From Archangium gephyra (GTDB lineage Bacteria > Myxococcota > Myxococcia > Myxococcales > Myxococcaceae), in assembly GCF_001027285.1 (NCBI RefSeq), contig NZ_CP011509.1:9324501-9388500 (forward strand): DNA of 64,000 nucleotides, read 5' to 3'. The translations under genes were made by a program, and so were the position numbers. The notes beneath the pieces were generated by a model that was not told the origin of the DNA, made no database searches, and saw only the letters and a list, made by a program, of their open reading frames with translations. The number at the start of each line of letters is the position of its first letter. Positions within the stretch are counted from its first letter, which is position 1. Positions 40,178 to 50,044 of the stretch are shown piece by piece.

Positions 40178-40438
40178 TCACTGCTGGTGCCTGGGCTCGC
40201 GCCTGTCACGTGAGGAGGCCATGCCGGAGGGCGGCAACCCGACGCGGTACAGGAACGCGCTGATGGCCCCGATGAAGAGGAAGGGCACGACCATCATCAC
40301 CAGATAGCGCCAGAAGTCCTCACCCAGGACCGAAGCCTTGACCACCTGGGACGTCTCGCAGTTGGGACAGGCGGACGCGGCCGTCGCCACCACCAGGCTC
40401 GCGAGCAGGACGAAGGACTCGAGCCGGCTGTGTCTCAT
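40178..40438 (-). CDS. Small CxxC membrane protein next to DUF2243
   Basis: 86 residues. Signal-like start (SFVLLASLVVATAASACPNC) with CPNCET near residue 24, one further membrane helix (FWRYLVMMVVPFLFIGAISA), a short basic tail. A CPNC-ending signal region followed by one helix is seen in small proteins beside cytochrome oxidase genes in myxobacteria. Twenty bases after its stop the DUF2243 gene begins, so both likely form an operon. Confidence 0.7.
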   Translation of the reverse strand: MRHSRLESFVLLASLVVATAASACPNCETSQVVKASVLGEDFWRYLVMMVVPFLFIGAISAFLYRVGLPPSGMASSRDRREPRHQQ

Positions 40439-40570
40439 CGAGCGGATCCTCGGGTGGGGGTTTCGCTCCGAGGGTACGCACGGCGAATACAGGGACGAGA
40501 GAACCAGGCAGGCGGGTGAGGGCCGGGACGCCAGGGACTTCCCCGCTGGCGTCCACGGGAGAGGGGGGTC

Positions 40571-42205
40571 TCAGGGAACGACGTACCCGAGCAGTGACTC
40601 GAAGATCTGCCCCTCGCAGTTGGACGCGGGCGAGACGAAGTGATCTCCGTTGGAGCCGATCCGGCAACGATAGAGCGGCACCGTGCCCGCCACCTGGGAC
40701 GTGTAGACGTAGCCCACCGGTCCGAGCGGCTGCAGCCCCTCGCAGTTCACATCCTGCGTCAGCAGGTTGTGGTTGCCCACGCGGCACTCGTAGAGCATCC
40801 GCGTCCCGGACTGGGGAGCGCGCAGCAACCGCCACGAGGACTCGACGGTGAAGCCCGGCGGCGGCAGGCGCGAGGAGGCCCAGTGCCCCCGCGTCGAGTG
40901 GTAGCTCCGGCGCAGGCGCGTGTAGGGCAGGTCCTCGAAGCCACACGAGAGCTGCGGGGGATTGAGGTCATTGCGGTTGGCCAGCGCCCACGTGGTCCAG
41001 GCCGGCTTGGCCGTCCCATCCGCGCGGCGCAGCCCGACGCCCAGCCCGCTGGAGACCTCGTCCGGGTGGTCCTTCATGCGGTGGTAGATGTAGCTCTCGA
41101 TGCCGGGCGTCCCCAGCACGTTGCGGAACGAGTTGCACACGCCCGTCTGCTGCGCCGCCTCCGTGGAGTTGGGTGACAGCGAGTTGACGCCGCTCTCCGT
41201 GAGCTGGAGCTCCCAGGAGGACGGCACGTTCTGGAACGTCTTGCGGAGCCACCCGGCCAGGACGCCGATGTTGCCGTACGTCACCCGGGGCAAGTCGTCC
41301 GCGGAGAACTGGGGCTTGAGGAGATCGGGCGGATACGGGTGATAGGCCACCCGCCACGCGCGCGAGCCCACCCGCGCGGCGAAGCCACTCAGGAACGTCA
41401 TGCCCGACAGCAGCGGCTCGTTGGCGCCCGGCTGGTCGAACTCGGTGCCGAAGTGGTGCTCGAGCGAGATGAGCACCTTGGCGGCGGGCTGCCAGGCGAC
41501 GACCTGGTCATAGGCCGCGTTGTAGCTGGCGGCGTAGGTGTCCAGCCACGCCTGGGTGTTGCACGCGCCCGCGCCCTGTCCGCAGCCCACATCGAACCAG
41601 ACGTTCGAGTTCACCTCGTTGTGGATGACGAAGTCGGCGATGCGGCCATTGCCATTCTGCCCGTTGTAGCGCCAGGCCAGCATGCCCGCGAAGCGCCCGT
41701 AGTCCGCCGCGTTGTTGGGCGCGCAGAAGATCTCGAAGCCGGGCCCCGCCGGAGTGCACACCCGGCCCGCTCGCGCCCAGGCGGGGACGCCGTACACCAC
41801 CGCCGTCACCACCACGCCGCGCGCCGTCCAGGTCCGGATGGCCGAGTCCACCGCCGCATCCACCACGAAGCAGCGCCCGCCGTACTCCACTTCACTCGAA
41901 GCACAGGGAGGCGCCTTCGCGGTGGGCTCCCAGGTGAACCACGTCAGGTTCATGGCCACGCCGCCCGCGTTGTTGCCGGCGACCTCGTCGTAGCTCGGCC
42001 AGAAGTCGGGCTGCAGGCCCTTGATGCGGTACGCGCTCCGCGTCGGGTACGGCAGGTTCGCCGTCACCTCGGCCTGGAGCGCCGCCAGGGGGGCCATGGC
42101 CGCGGCGGCCGGGCCCGCCATGCTCGAGAGTCCCAGCACGGCGAGCACCTTCATGACTCGCAGTCCCCGTCCAGCGTCCCACGGCCTCGTCTGTCCACCG
42201 CTCAT
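40571..42205 (-). CDS. DUF5722 glycosidase-like secreted protein
   Basis: 544 residues. GGGAGG six bases before the ATG at 42205 fixes the start and excludes a longer frame. Signal region to about residue 35 ([17 protein letters not shown]). Residues 50-400 form a TIM-barrel with [45 protein letters not shown] and [10 protein letters not shown]; the Glu in the last two motifs sit where the acid/base and nucleophile of GH39-type enzymes do. A C-terminal region of about 130 residues holds repeated (L)YxCRxGxxxxFxSxxxxCEG units, a fibronectin-free Cys motif seen in DUF5722 neighbours. Extracellular carbohydrate target assumed. Confidence 0.82.
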   Translation of the reverse strand: MSGGQTRPWDAGRGLRVMKVLAVLGLSSMAGPAAAAMAPLAALQAEVTANLPYPTRSAYRIKGLQPDFWPSYDEVAGNNAGGVAMNLTWFTWEPTAKAPPCASSEVEYGGRCFVVDAAVDSAIRTWTARGVVVTAVVYGVPAWARAGRVCTPAGPGFEIFCAPNNAADYGRFAGMLAWRYNGQNGNGRIADFVIHNEVNSNVWFDVGCGQGAGACNTQAWLDTYAASYNAAYDQVVAWQPAAKVLISLEHHFGTEFDQPGANEPLLSGMTFLSGFAARVGSRAWRVAYHPYPPDLLKPQFSADDLPRVTYGNIGVLAGWLRKTFQNVPSSWELQLTESGVNSLSPNSTEAAQQTGVCNSFRNVLGTPGIESYIYHRMKDHPDEVSSGLGVGLRRADGTAKPAWTTWALANRNDLNPPQLSCGFEDLPYTRLRRSYHSTRGHWASSRLPPPGFTVESSWRLLRAPQSGTRMLYECRVGNHNLLTQDVNCEGLQPLGPVGYVYTSQVAGTVPLYRCRIGSNGDHFVSPASNCEGQIFESLLGYVVP

Positions 42206-42267
42206 GCGAACCTCCCTTGGGAGGTCCGCATATCCAGTCAAATCCTGTAAATCAATCCTAACCTGAA

Positions 42268-43695
42268 TCAGGAACCGGAGCTCTGGAGGAAGCTCTCCAG
42301 CACCGCCTTGCGCTGGGGCAGGAACTGGTCGCGGAGCGCGGGGGAGATGGCGAAGCGGCCCGGGTCCGCCGGATCATCGTTCTCGGTGCTCTGGACGAAG
42401 TTGGCCGAGGCGGGCCACGTCAGGCCGCCACCCACCGGTCTGCCGCTGTTGCGCTGGTGGCAGCCGCCGCAGGACAGGGCCTGGGCACGGGCGACGATGT
42501 CATGGGGGGTCAGCGTGCTGCCCACGCGGGCGAGCTCCTGGCCGATGGCCTGGTGGAACGGGCTGGGGCCCGGGCCGAACTGGGCGAGGTAGTCATCCGC
42601 TCCGCCCCGGGTCTGCGAGTCGCTCTGGGCGGCGTTGAACTGATCCGGCACCGAGTGGTTGAAGCGGTTGAGGTCATTGATGGCCAGGCTCGCCACCTGG
42701 GAGATGAAGTGGCTCTGGAAGGCGGAGGCCCGAGGGTCGGTGGACGTGGGGTTGAACAGCCCGCCAAAGGGGTTGGTCTTGACCGTGGCCGGGACGAACT
42801 TCAGCGTGCACGCGGGCTGCGAGGTGCAGTCGCTCACCAGCTTGAACTCACGCATCATCCACGGAATCGGGGGCGCGTTGGGCCCGCCCTGGAGGAACTG
42901 GTTGGTGCGCACCTGGCCCAGGCTCCCCGGGTTGTTGCCGTAGTGGCTCATGGCCACCACCGGCTCGAAGCCCGGCAGCCCCGTGAAGTAGAAGGACTCC
43001 AGCTTGCTGGCGCGCGACGCGGGATCGGCATCAGCGGACAGCCCGGCCCAGAAGTTGGCCACCGGCCGGCATCCCTCGAGCCCCAGCGCCGGCTGGGGGT
43101 TGGGCAGCACCGCCTCGAAGATCATGAAGTTGCGGCTGGCGGGCGCGGAGGGCAGCTTCGCCAGGACGATGCGGTACTCGCCGCAGTTCGAGCCATCCAC
43201 GGGCGCCAGATCGAAGCGGTTGTAGAGACCCACCGCCGCGTAGCTGTCCAGGTTGATGACCGAGCCCGTCCGCGCCTGTCCTCCCTCGCTCGGGCGGCAC
43301 ACGTAGGGGAAGCCGTTGAGGGTGTTGCCCATGTCGGTGCAGTGCGGCATGCCCGCCAGGTCCGGCTGCCCGGGCGCCGGGTTCTGCGTGTCCCACAGCT
43401 GGCGGAAGAGCTGCTCGGGGGTGAAGCCCGCTCCGGCGTTGTCCGCGACCAGCTTGGTGAACACCCGCCGCCCGCCGAACCGGGCCAGGATGCTCTTCTC
43501 CGTCACGGCCAGCGAGCGGCGGATGTCGATGGAGACCGTTGCCGGAGCCTCATCGACTCCAGGAGTCGGCACCGGCATTTCCATACCGATGCCGCCGCGG
43601 TCGGAGTGCGGCGCTTCTCCAGGCCCCTCGCATGCACCCAGCAGAGAGGCGGCGGCCGCCACCAGACACACCCGATTGAAATGCTTGTGGCTCAT
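42268..43695 (-). CDS. Lipoprotein with CxxCH haem-type motif
   Basis: 475 residues from the ATG at 43695. Lipobox LLGACEG. Most of the protein is a myxobacterial-type surface domain without known enzyme motifs ([40 protein letters not shown]). Near the end [18 protein letters not shown] is a CxxCH site, as in one-haem cytochrome c or di-haem peroxidase-like proteins. A distal Met ligand is not obvious. Whether haem is bound is uncertain, because Cys-rich surface proteins can carry this motif by chance. Divergent from the phosphotransferase gene. Confidence 0.7.
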   Translation of the reverse strand: MSHKHFNRVCLVAAAASLLGACEGPGEAPHSDRGGIGMEMPVPTPGVDEAPATVSIDIRRSLAVTEKSILARFGGRRVFTKLVADNAGAGFTPEQLFRQLWDTQNPAPGQPDLAGMPHCTDMGNTLNGFPYVCRPSEGGQARTGSVINLDSYAAVGLYNRFDLAPVDGSNCGEYRIVLAKLPSAPASRNFMIFEAVLPNPQPALGLEGCRPVANFWAGLSADADPASRASKLESFYFTGLPGFEPVVAMSHYGNNPGSLGQVRTNQFLQGGPNAPPIPWMMREFKLVSDCTSQPACTLKFVPATVKTNPFGGLFNPTSTDPRASAFQSHFISQVASLAINDLNRFNHSVPDQFNAAQSDSQTRGGADDYLAQFGPGPSPFHQAIGQELARVGSTLTPHDIVARAQALSCGGCHQRNSGRPVGGGLTWPASANFVQSTENDDPADPGRFAISPALRDQFLPQRKAVLESFLQSSGS

Positions 43696-43916
43696 GGGAT
43701 TTCCCTTTCGTGCGCTGACTGATGAATTGGACCCGTGAGCCCCTTCCGCCGGGCAACGCCTCCGGATTTTTTCGGAGCCACCCCTGGCCCGCTCCCCGGG
43801 CTGTGACGCGGGCCACATCCCTCGTGTGAGGCCGCGCACCGCGCTCGAGCCCCATTCCTCGCATTGTTCGTGGCACCCCAGGCAACGACACCGGCCGGGG
43901 TGAACGGACACTGGCA

Positions 43917-45035
43917 ATGAGCACGCAACAGGCACGGGCGCTGGAGCCCCATGTGTTGGTCCTCGACAAGCAGCAGAGCTACAAGCGCCTGGAGGAGGAT
44001 GCGCTCATCCGGGTGGTCCGGGAGGAGTGCCGGCACTTCGCCGTCCACCATCTCCCCTACCGGCTCTCCCCGGTCGTCCTCGGCCTTCCCGGGCTGCTGC
44101 TCCACCTGTTCCTGCTCGCCGCCGTGCACACCTTCGAGCGCGCGCGGTGGATGTATGCGCTCTGGGTGGTCTGCCGGGTGCTCCACTTCTGTCTGGATGC
44201 CATGGACGGCACCCAGGCCCGGCGCAACGGGACCCAATCCACCGCTCGCCACTTCTGGGACCACTGGGTCGACGTCATGAACTCGGCGATGGCCGTGCTG
44301 ATCGTGGCCCAGCTCGGCCCCCGGCACGGCGTCTACTTCCTGCCCTACATCCTGCTCACCGCCACCGGGCAGCTCTTCTTCTACCTCGGGCTGTGCCGTT
44401 ACTTCGCCACGGGGGTCATGCGAGATCCGTACATCAACCACCTCTGGAACTATGTCTTCTGTCTCTTCCTGGGGTTGTCGGTCTGCATCTTCGACGTGGC
44501 CATCCTCGAGCAGCCCGCCTTCCAGCTCACCTATGCACTGCTGAGCCTCGTGGCCTTCGGCGCCGGCGGCTGGTCGCTGCTGCAGGATCTCGTGCTCATG
44601 TACCGCTCGCCGCTCTCCTCGCTGCGCTTCTATGTGCGGATCCTCACGGCGCCCGTGCTCATCCTCGGCCTGTACGTGACGTGGCTGCGGGATTGGAGCG
44701 ATGTCTTCTCCGCCCGGGCCCTGGTCGCCATCGCCATGAGCAGCCTCGCGGTGGGCGTCCATGCGCGCCAGCTCGTCAACAAGCCCCCGGCGTGGCTGAC
44801 CGTTGAGTGCGTGCTCTTCCTCCTGGTGCTTCCCCTGTCCGCGTTGCCCCAGGCGCTCCAGCCCGCGCTCCACCACGGCCTGCTGGGGGTGATGGTGCTG
44901 ACGATGGTCCACAGCATGTGCCGGTACCTCCAGGCGATGATCTCCCAGTACCCGGAGATCGGCTTCCCGCTGGTCTGGTTGCCCTCGACGCACCGGCCCG
45001 TGCTGCACACCGTGAGCAACAAGCTCGCGGCCTGA
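43917..45035 (+). CDS. CDP-alcohol phosphotransferase, choline/ethanolamine type
   Basis: 372 residues, polytopic with about ten membrane helices. The start YRLSPVVLGLPGLLLHLFLL is like eukaryotic CPT1/EPT1. Motif region: D97-G-TQ-A101-R102, eight residues, then R111 where Gly is canonical, then D115 and D119 (pattern DGx2ARx8Gx3Dx3D). All three catalytic Asp and the Arg are present; the Gly is replaced. Family members transfer phosphocholine or phosphoethanolamine from the CDP-alcohol to diacylglycerol. Eukaryote-like CPT/EPT proteins are rare in bacteria. Confidence 0.82.
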   Translation: MSTQQARALEPHVLVLDKQQSYKRLEEDALIRVVREECRHFAVHHLPYRLSPVVLGLPGLLLHLFLLAAVHTFERARWMYALWVVCRVLHFCLDAMDGTQARRNGTQSTARHFWDHWVDVMNSAMAVLIVAQLGPRHGVYFLPYILLTATGQLFFYLGLCRYFATGVMRDPYINHLWNYVFCLFLGLSVCIFDVAILEQPAFQLTYALLSLVAFGAGGWSLLQDLVLMYRSPLSSLRFYVRILTAPVLILGLYVTWLRDWSDVFSARALVAIAMSSLAVGVHARQLVNKPPAWLTVECVLFLLVLPLSALPQALQPALHHGLLGVMVLTMVHSMCRYLQAMISQYPEIGFPLVWLPSTHRPVLHTVSNKLAA

Positions 45036-45081
45036 AGGTACGCAGGGAGGGATGCGCCCCGGGCGTCTGACGGGAATCTCC

Positions 45082-45109
45082 TTGCCGGCGGATGGTCATC
45101 CGTTATATT
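45082..45109 (+). promoter_or_regulatory. Housekeeping-type promoter upstream of the porin region
   Basis: TTGCCG, 16 bases, TATATT. It is the only AT-rich -10 box in this intergenic stretch and would start transcription near 45116. Confidence 0.55.
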
Positions 45110-45116
45110 GGATGCA

Positions 45117-45256
45117 CATGCTTCCTCCGCGTCACCCTTGCAGCTGCCGCTGTCCGGCCTTGACGGTGGGTCTCCCCCCCGTCGAGCGGCAGTAGGACCG
45201 CCGCACGACAGAGGAAGAGAAAGCCCACCCCCGCGAGGGCCCGGTGGGCTTTCGAG
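45117..45256 (+). ncRNA. Possible structured small RNA or leader RNA
   Basis: About 140 bases between the promoter at 45082-45109 and the terminator at 45219-45256. It contains a hairpin with outer stem CTGCCGCT/AGCGGCAG (45144-45151 with 45185-45192) and an inner stem GACGG/CCGTC (45162-45166 with 45179-45183). A 27-codon frame starting at 45115 has no ribosome-binding site and no recognisable product. It is either a free small RNA or a conditionally terminated leader of the porin gene. Found by eye only. Confidence 0.4.
45219..45256 (+). terminator. Strong hairpin terminator before the porin gene
   Basis: GAAAGCCCACC pairs with GGTGGGCTTTC (10 bases or more) around a GC-rich loop; an A-run precedes the stem and a T-run is in its 3' arm, as in many bidirectional terminators. 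The porin start is 58 bases downstream, so either expression of the porin passes this hairpin conditionally, or another start lies within 45257-45313. Confidence 0.7.
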
Positions 45257-45313
45257 CTTCTATGCTCGATCGCAGCCGTGCCTCGGTCCGGGTCACCCCA
45301 GGAGAGGTCAGGA

Positions 45314-46696
45314 ATGCGAGCTGCGAACATCCATCAAGAGGAGGGCGGAAACAGGAAGAGCGTGCGCGCGCATGCCGCCCTCGTGCTGGCCATGACGGCG
45401 GTCCTGGTCCACGGACCCGCGAGGGCCCAGGAGCCAACGCCGGCCCAGGCCGCGGCGCCAGCGGCGGACGCCCCATCCACCGCCACCACCGACGCGCGGG
45501 TGGCGGAGCTGGAGCAACAGGTCCGCCTGCTCCAGAGCCAGCGGGAGGAGGAGCAGAAGAAGGCGGCCGAGGAGAAGAAGAAGGGCGTCTCCGTGACGGC
45601 CGCGCCGGGCAAGGGGCTCACGGTCACGACCGATGACGGCCGCTTTGGCATCACGGTCAGGGCGCGAGCGCAGCTCCGGGAGACGCTCACCCGGGAGAAG
45701 GACAAGACGACCAACGAGGTCAACGTGAAGACGTTGCGCCTGGTCACCCAGGGGCATGTCCTCACCACGGACCTCAAGTACACCATCCAGCTCGCCTTCG
45801 GCGGCAACGACTTCGAGACGGGCAGTTCCTCTCCCATCTTCGACGCGTTCGTCGATTACACGAAGGTGCGAGATCTCAATCTGCGCGTCGGGCAGTACTT
45901 CGTCCCGTTCGATCGGGCCCGCACCATCCGGGAGTTCGCGCTCCAGCTCGTGGACCGGCAGCAGGTGGTCCAGGAGCTGACGTTGGATCGCGATGTCGGC
46001 CTGATGCTGTACTCGAACGACCTCGGCGGGCTGAATGGCCTGCTGGGCTATCACCTCTTCGTCGGCGGCGGCGAGGGACGCAACCGCTTCGGCGCCCAGG
46101 CCACGGGCGGCATCTACGTGGCGCGCCTGGTGCTCCGGCCGTGGGGCGCCTTCGACGATGATCAGGAAGGAGACCTCCAGCGGCTGCCCAAGCCGCGCCT
46201 CGCGCTCGGGGTTGCCGGTGGCTACAACCAGGGGACGAATCGCCAGCGCTCGACCACGGGCAACGCGCTGACGCTCGGGACGCTGGATTACCGGCACGCC
46301 GCCGCCGACGTGGTCTTCAAGTACAGTGGCTTCTCGTTCCTCGGCGAGGCCGTGCTGCGCAGCGCGGGGCGAGACGTCCTCGAGGGTACGAACGCGAGCG
46401 GGGCGGCGATCCGGGAGTTCTCACGTTCCGGTTGGGGCTACTTCCTCCAGGCCGGTCTGATGGTGTCCCCGTTGGTCGAGGTCGCCGCGCGGTGGGATCA
46501 CCTGTTCGCCTTCGCCGGGACGGACCCCGCGCTCGTCACCCAGGTCAACACGCAGGGGCGACAGGTGGGCGGTGGACTCAACGTCTACCTGAACGGTCAC
46601 GCGTTCAAGCTCCAGACCGACTACTTCTATATCTTCGGCCACGACCGCTCCGCGGGCCGGCATATCGCGCGGCTCCAGCTCGACGCCTCGTTCTGA
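45314..46696 (+). CDS. Phosphate-selective porin O/P-type outer-membrane protein
   Basis: 460 residues. AGGTCAGGA precedes the ATG at 45314. Signal sequence AALVLAMTAVLVHGPARA, a periplasmic coiled coil (VAELEQQVRLLQSQREEEQK, then KKAAEEKKKG), then a 16-strand type barrel with GKGLTVTTDDGRFGITVRAR, LRVGQYFVPFDRARTIREFA and a C-terminal LQTDYFYIFGHD and terminal Phe (LQLDASF). The coiled-coil plus barrel layout is the OprO/OprP (Porin_O_P) type. Substrate specificity is not read from sequence. Confidence 0.85.
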   Translation: MRAANIHQEEGGNRKSVRAHAALVLAMTAVLVHGPARAQEPTPAQAAAPAADAPSTATTDARVAELEQQVRLLQSQREEEQKKAAEEKKKGVSVTAAPGKGLTVTTDDGRFGITVRARAQLRETLTREKDKTTNEVNVKTLRLVTQGHVLTTDLKYTIQLAFGGNDFETGSSSPIFDAFVDYTKVRDLNLRVGQYFVPFDRARTIREFALQLVDRQQVVQELTLDRDVGLMLYSNDLGGLNGLLGYHLFVGGGEGRNRFGAQATGGIYVARLVLRPWGAFDDDQEGDLQRLPKPRLALGVAGGYNQGTNRQRSTTGNALTLGTLDYRHAAADVVFKYSGFSFLGEAVLRSAGRDVLEGTNASGAAIREFSRSGWGYFLQAGLMVSPLVEVAARWDHLFAFAGTDPALVTQVNTQGRQVGGGLNVYLNGHAFKLQTDYFYIFGHDRSAGRHIARLQLDASF

Positions 46697-46740
46697 GCCC
46701 TGGAACTCCCGCCCCCGGACGAGGCGCCTGCCTTGCAACC

Positions 46741-47205
46741 TCAGAGTGCTTTGCGGAACACGATCTTGTCCTCTCCCGCCTGGTAGAAATCGCGGATCCG
46801 CGCCTCCTGCTCGTAGCCGATGCGACGGTAGAACTCACGCGTGCCTTCGAAGCTGGGGAGACCCGAGGTCTCCACCAGCAGCACCCGTTCACCCCGTGCG
46901 GCCAGATGCCGCTCGACATGCGCCATGAGCGCGGCACCGAGGCCCCTGCCCTGCCACTCGGGATGAACGGCGATGAGCAGGAGGTTCCAGGTCCCCTGCG
47001 TCATCCTCTCGGGCACGTAGTAGGCGACCGCCACCGGCGCTCCATCCTCGACCGTGAGCCAGAAGTCGTTGCCGGCCTCCCCGCTGAAGAACCCCGTGGC
47101 CATGCCGTCGAGCATTTCGGAGGGGAAGAGCCCCGTGCCATCAATGACGGCCTTGAGCGCTGGCATGTCCTCCCGGGTGATGGGGCGAATCTTGTACTCG
47201 GCCAT
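46741..47205 (-). CDS. GNAT-family N-acetyltransferase
   Basis: 154 residues from the ATG at 47205. Acetyl-CoA site VHPEWQGRGLGAALMAHVER and the terminal motif VETSGLPSFEGTREFYRRIG. The substrate is not predictable. Convergent with the porin gene (45 bases between stops). Confidence 0.9.
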   Translation of the reverse strand: MAEYKIRPITREDMPALKAVIDGTGLFPSEMLDGMATGFFSGEAGNDFWLTVEDGAPVAVAYYVPERMTQGTWNLLLIAVHPEWQGRGLGAALMAHVERHLAARGERVLLVETSGLPSFEGTREFYRRIGYEQEARIRDFYQAGEDKIVFRKAL

Positions 47206-47370
47206 GTTTCGAGTCCTCGGGTGGATCCGATTGAAAAACGAGGACCCCGGCGCAGGACCATCGCACGCGGCCACACCGGCTCATGGCGAGATTTCACACA
47301 TGACCTGAAAAGTCGCCCCGCCCACCTTCCCCGTCAGGTAGAGTGTCCCAGTGATGGAGACATACCGGCC

Positions 47371-48441
47371 ATGACCCTCGCCACCACGGGCTTCTCCCCA
47401 TTTCCCCCAGAGCTGCTCCTCGTCTTCGCGGCCTCGCTGCTGCTCTGGAGCAGGGTGCATCGGCTCCTGCTGGGTCTCACGGCCCGATGCGGCGAATGGG
47501 GCGCCTTCCACACGACCCTCGCCCTCTCCCATCTCCTGAAGTGGCTTCCCCTCGCGGCCTGGATGAGGGCCAGGCTGTGGCGGGAGGAGCTCTACGCGCA
47601 CTCGGCGCTCGGCCATACCGGAACGGCTGTCGCGGGGGCCCGCCGCCTCGCCGTCCATGCCAAGGCCGACGGCTGCCTGCTCTGCGCCACCTGCGTGATC
47701 AACCTCTTCATCAACGCGGGCCTCTACCTGGAGGCGCTCGACATCGAACGGGGCTGGCAGGGTCCATCGGAGCCCAACCTGCTGCCCGCCGAGCGGAACG
47801 AGTGGACCCTGATCCGGTTCAACCTCGTCGAGGCCGTCTACAATCTCGGCGGCTGGGGGGCCGCCAACGCGCGCCTCTCCGCCCTGGAAGAGCCGGCACG
47901 TGCGTTTCCCTTCCTGTGGAACTTCTTCCCCGTCCAGCGGGCGTGGATCCTCGCGCACACCGGGCGCGGCGAGGAGGCGCTCGCCGCCCTGGAGAACGTG
48001 GACTGCCAGCGTGTGACCCGGGTGTATCGGAGCGAGGTTCACTTCACCCGCGCCGCGGCACTCCTGGCGCTGTGCCGGTACGAGGAAGCGGAGCGGGAAG
48101 CGCGCAGGGGGATGAAGCGCGCACGTAGGGTCTCGAGTACGCGCAACGGGCTGTTCCTGCTCGGGCGCATCGCCATGGCGGCGGGGCACTTGGAAGAAGC
48201 CCTGCGCTTCTTCGATGCGGGCGCCACGCACCCCTACAAGGGCCAGGGCGGAGACGGCTTGCTGGCCTGGGGTGACTGCCTCGCGAAGCTCGGCCGCCAG
48301 GAGGAAGCCCGGGAGGCATGGCGGCTCGTGCTCGCCAGGGACGCGCAGAGCGGTGCGGCTTCGGAGGCGGCCTCTCGGCTCGGTTTGCATGCGCGCCGCC
48401 CGGCCGTCTCCGGCTCACCTGTCCTGCCGCAGGCGCGTTAA
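47371..48441 (+). CDS. Membrane-anchored TPR-like protein
   Basis: 356 residues from the ATG at 47371. One N-terminal membrane segment (LLLVFAASLLLWSRVHRLLL), a Cys-containing stretch (GCLLCATCVINLFINAGLYL), then TPR-like helix pairs from about residue 180 (AWILAHTGRGEEALAALENV; AAALLALCRYEEAEREARRG; LGRIAMAAGHLEEALRFFDA; GDCLAKLGRQEEAREAWRLV). It probably scaffolds a protein complex at the membrane. Only 12 bases from the RNA methyltransferase gene. Confidence 0.75.
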   Translation: MTLATTGFSPFPPELLLVFAASLLLWSRVHRLLLGLTARCGEWGAFHTTLALSHLLKWLPLAAWMRARLWREELYAHSALGHTGTAVAGARRLAVHAKADGCLLCATCVINLFINAGLYLEALDIERGWQGPSEPNLLPAERNEWTLIRFNLVEAVYNLGGWGAANARLSALEEPARAFPFLWNFFPVQRAWILAHTGRGEEALAALENVDCQRVTRVYRSEVHFTRAAALLALCRYEEAEREARRGMKRARRVSSTRNGLFLLGRIAMAAGHLEEALRFFDAGATHPYKGQGGDGLLAWGDCLAKLGRQEEAREAWRLVLARDAQSGAASEAASRLGLHARRPAVSGSPVLPQAR

Positions 48442-48453
48442 GGTGCGCGGCCC

Positions 48454-49191
48454 ATGCCCCTGCCCATCCGCCTGGTGCTGCTACGCCCGCGCAACGCGGA
48501 GAACCTGGGTGCCGCCGCCCGGGCCATGAAGAACTGCGGCCTCTCCGAGTGGACCTGGGTCCGCCCCGAGGCCGAGGAGCTCTCCCCCGCCCGCCGGCTC
48601 GCCGTCCACGCCGAGGACGTCCTGGAGGCCTCGGGCCGCGCGGACACGCTCGACGCCGCCGTGGCGGACTGTGTCTGGGTGGTGGGCACCAGCTCGCGCA
48701 AGGTGGAGGGCAAGCGCCGGTTGTCCCCTCGCGCCGTGGCCGAGGAGATGGTGCAGCGTGCCGCCCAGGGGCCCGTGGCCCTCGTCTTCGGCGACGAGCG
48801 CAGCGGACTCACCAACGCCGAGGTCGAGCGCTGTCACGACCTGTCCGCCGTCCCCACCGCTCCCGAGCAGCCCTCCATCAACCTCGCCCAGGCCGTGCTG
48901 CTGTATGCCTATGAAATCCGCATGGCCACGCTCGCCGCGTCGCCACCGCCCGCCGCGCCGCTTCCCGTCGCGGCCACCGATACCGAGTTGGCGCTGGTGG
49001 AGTCCGCCCTGGAGGACGCGCTCGTGACCGGGGGGTTCCTCGTGGACGAGCAGTCCCGGGGCCGCACCGGGCTCCGGGACCTGTTCGCGCCCCTGCGCCG
49101 CTCCCGGCTCACCCGCAAGGAGGCGAAGCTGTGGCTCGCCGCCCTGCATACGCTGGCCAAACGGCTGCGCTCGGGGAACAGGGGCGGATGA
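48454..49191 (+). CDS. TrmJ/SpoU-family RNA 2'-O-methyltransferase
   Basis: 245 residues. SPOUT knot motifs: RLVLLRPRNAENLGAAARAM (motif 1, with the catalytic Arg and Asn), VALVFGDERSGLTNAEVERC (motif 2) and PSINLAQAVLLYAYEIR (motif 3). This fits TrmJ, which methylates position 32 of tRNA, but related TrmH enzymes have a similar core, so the exact target is uncertain. The C-terminal extension (LEDALVTGGFLVDEQSRGRT) is like that of TrmJ. Confidence 0.88.
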   Translation: MPLPIRLVLLRPRNAENLGAAARAMKNCGLSEWTWVRPEAEELSPARRLAVHAEDVLEASGRADTLDAAVADCVWVVGTSSRKVEGKRRLSPRAVAEEMVQRAAQGPVALVFGDERSGLTNAEVERCHDLSAVPTAPEQPSINLAQAVLLYAYEIRMATLAASPPPAAPLPVAATDTELALVESALEDALVTGGFLVDEQSRGRTGLRDLFAPLRRSRLTRKEAKLWLAALHTLAKRLRSGNRGG

Positions 49192-49194
49192 CCG

Positions 49195-49989
49195 TCAGTC
49201 CGGGGACTCCTCCTGGTCTTCCCCGGCGTCGATGACGGAAAGCAGCTCGAAGCTCCCTCCGCACGCGGGACAGCTTCCCCTGCCCTCCAGATACCGGAGC
49301 CATTCCGCCACCCGCGGATGCCCCACATGACCGGCCAACGCTCGCAGGGACGCCACGTTCACGTGATGCAGCAGCGACGGCGTCCACGGCGGAGCGTCCG
49401 CGGACGCGGGGACCACGGCCGTCCTCTTCGCCTGGGGATGGAAGACGGGGTCCTCGACCGTCACCGTCATGGCCGCCGCCTCCACGGTGATGAAAAGCTC
49501 CGCCTCGCAGTGCGGACAGACGCCCTGGAATTCCTCGTCATTGAGCCTGGACAACTGAAGCCCCAGCGTGCGCGAGCCGTGCAGTGCCGCCAGGGATTCG
49601 AGCAGCATGACGAACTCCGGCTGCTCATGCGGGTGGTTCAGGACAGCTTCGCCCGCGAGCGCCCGGAATGACTCCACCGCCCGGGCGACGTCGGCACGAT
49701 AGGCGTCCGGCACATCGCCCTCCTTCGTGCAGGCGATGACGGTCCCGGCGAAGCTCAAGAACTGGCCCCACTCCGAGGACGGCCGCGTGCGGGCAATGTC
49801 CGCGATGTGTAGCAGCGCGGCGTAGGTCGCGCTGTACGTCGTGTACTGGTGGCAGAGGCAGGACCAGAGCTCGTCCCAGTCCTCCTCGTCGGGTTGCTCT
49901 TGGAACCGCTCGAGGAGCTCCGGGATATCACCGGCGGGTCCGTAGGCGTGCTGCAACCGCGTCCACTCAGGCGAGTCCAGGGAGAGCAT
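49195..49989 (-). CDS. Zinc-ribbon-containing protein of unknown function
   Basis: 264 residues from the ATG at 49989; a longer frame begins at 50028. The first 190 residues look helical (SPEWTRLQHAYGPAGDIPEL; LWSCLCHQYTTYSATYAALL), like HEAT-style proteins that are abundant in Streptomyces and myxobacteria and sometimes lie next to toxins as immunity proteins. Two CPxC pairs, CPHC near residue 155 and CPAC near 245, could hold one zinc. No toxin gene is adjacent. Convergent with the methyltransferase (three bases between stops). Confidence 0.65.
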   Translation of the reverse strand: MLSLDSPEWTRLQHAYGPAGDIPELLERFQEQPDEEDWDELWSCLCHQYTTYSATYAALLHIADIARTRPSSEWGQFLSFAGTVIACTKEGDVPDAYRADVARAVESFRALAGEAVLNHPHEQPEFVMLLESLAALHGSRTLGLQLSRLNDEEFQGVCPHCEAELFITVEAAAMTVTVEDPVFHPQAKRTAVVPASADAPPWTPSLLHHVNVASLRALAGHVGHPRVAEWLRYLEGRGSCPACGGSFELLSVIDAGEDQEESPD

Positions 49990-50044
49990 TCGGCACCGAT
50001 GATGGTAAGGGACACGGACAAGGGGCAACCCGGGGCCCGAGATA

